From contig JASHXG010000112.1 of NCBI GenBank assembly GCA_030043675.1, positions 1 to 13,931 on the forward strand: DNA of 13,931 nucleotides, given 5' to 3'. The position numbers were made by a program, and so were the translations under genes. Positions 13,819 through 13,931 of this stretch are shown one piece after another. The notes under the pieces are model-generated. The model was not told the DNA's origin, did not search any database, and saw only the letters and a list, made by a program, of their open reading frames with translations. Every line of letters starts with the position of its first letter. Position 1 is the stretch's first letter. Source of the stretch: Vulcanimicrobiota bacterium. GTDB lineage: Bacteria > Vulcanimicrobiota > Vulcanimicrobiia > Vulcanimicrobiales > Vulcanimicrobiaceae.

Positions 13819-13931
13819 TTACTTGCAGGATACGAGCGCCATAGCCCAACCGGCTGCCGTGCGAGTCCTGACGAGATATCCGTCCGCAGTCCGGTCGTAA
13901 ACCTGATAGCCCGCTCTGAGTGCGTCGGCTA
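13819..13931 (-). CDS. C-terminal fragment of an unknown protein, cut by window edge
   Basis: On the minus strand a frame enters from beyond the window and ends at TAA 13821-13819 after 36 readable residues. It contains GYQVYDRTADGYLVRTRTA and ends AMALVSCK. The composition looks like real coding sequence: alternating polar and hydrophobic strand-like residues, few rare codons. It is convergent with the membrane protein gene, with the palindrome between them. The length is too short to name a family. Confidence 0.45.
   Translation of the reverse strand, partial: ADALRAGYQVYDRTADGYLVRTRTAAGWAMALVSCK

Overview
This is a GC-rich bacterial window with densely packed genes and almost no intergenic space. 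It holds 14 full or nearly full protein genes, one short gene of 43 codons, and two genes cut by the window edges. I saw no tRNA, rRNA, CRISPR array, transposase or integrase. The gene set (leucine/isovalerate catabolism, a DUF1800/DUF1501 pair, an exported molybdoenzyme) and several promoter-like motifs placed directly before start codons fit an environmental, uncultivated high-GC phylum. Eremiobacterota (WPS-2) is my guess from gene style only; the sequence does not prove it.

Left part (1-4939). Methylcrotonyl-CoA carboxylase beta (liuB), methylglutaconyl-CoA hydratase (liuC) and the start of a biotin carboxylase (liuD) lie on the minus strand and form a leucine-degradation set. The set is split by a plus-strand block (1112-3345) encoding a b561-type cytochrome, a sulfite-oxidase-family molybdopterin lipoprotein and a secreted Cys-containing protein. 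liuC and liuD are coupled by an ATGA overlap.

Middle (4940-8563). A short divergent region with a tandem 16-bp repeat separates liuB from a plus-strand run: DUF1800, DUF1501 and an MBL-fold hydrolase. The hydrolase's conserved N-terminus begins before any normal start codon.

Right part (8560-13719). A tight minus-strand run encodes an ECF sigma factor, a membrane anti-sigma candidate, an OmpR-type response regulator, a sensor kinase and a secreted DUF4097-like protein. It reads as one envelope-sensing regulatory operon. Facing away from it are a 43-residue ORF and a three-helix membrane protein, coupled by TAATG. Both divergent transcripts have an upstream GAAAC-N16/17-CGTA element, with the same CGCGAAACA at the -35, as expected for promoters of the neighbouring ECF sigma factor. 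A 32-bp perfect palindrome closes the plus-strand pair. The last 113 bases hold the C-terminus of a minus-strand gene.

A dispersed repeat of the form CCTTCGAC..GCTCAGGA occurs twice, each time directly before a start codon and in opposite orientation to the gene. In both cases it appears to supply the Shine-Dalgarno sequence.
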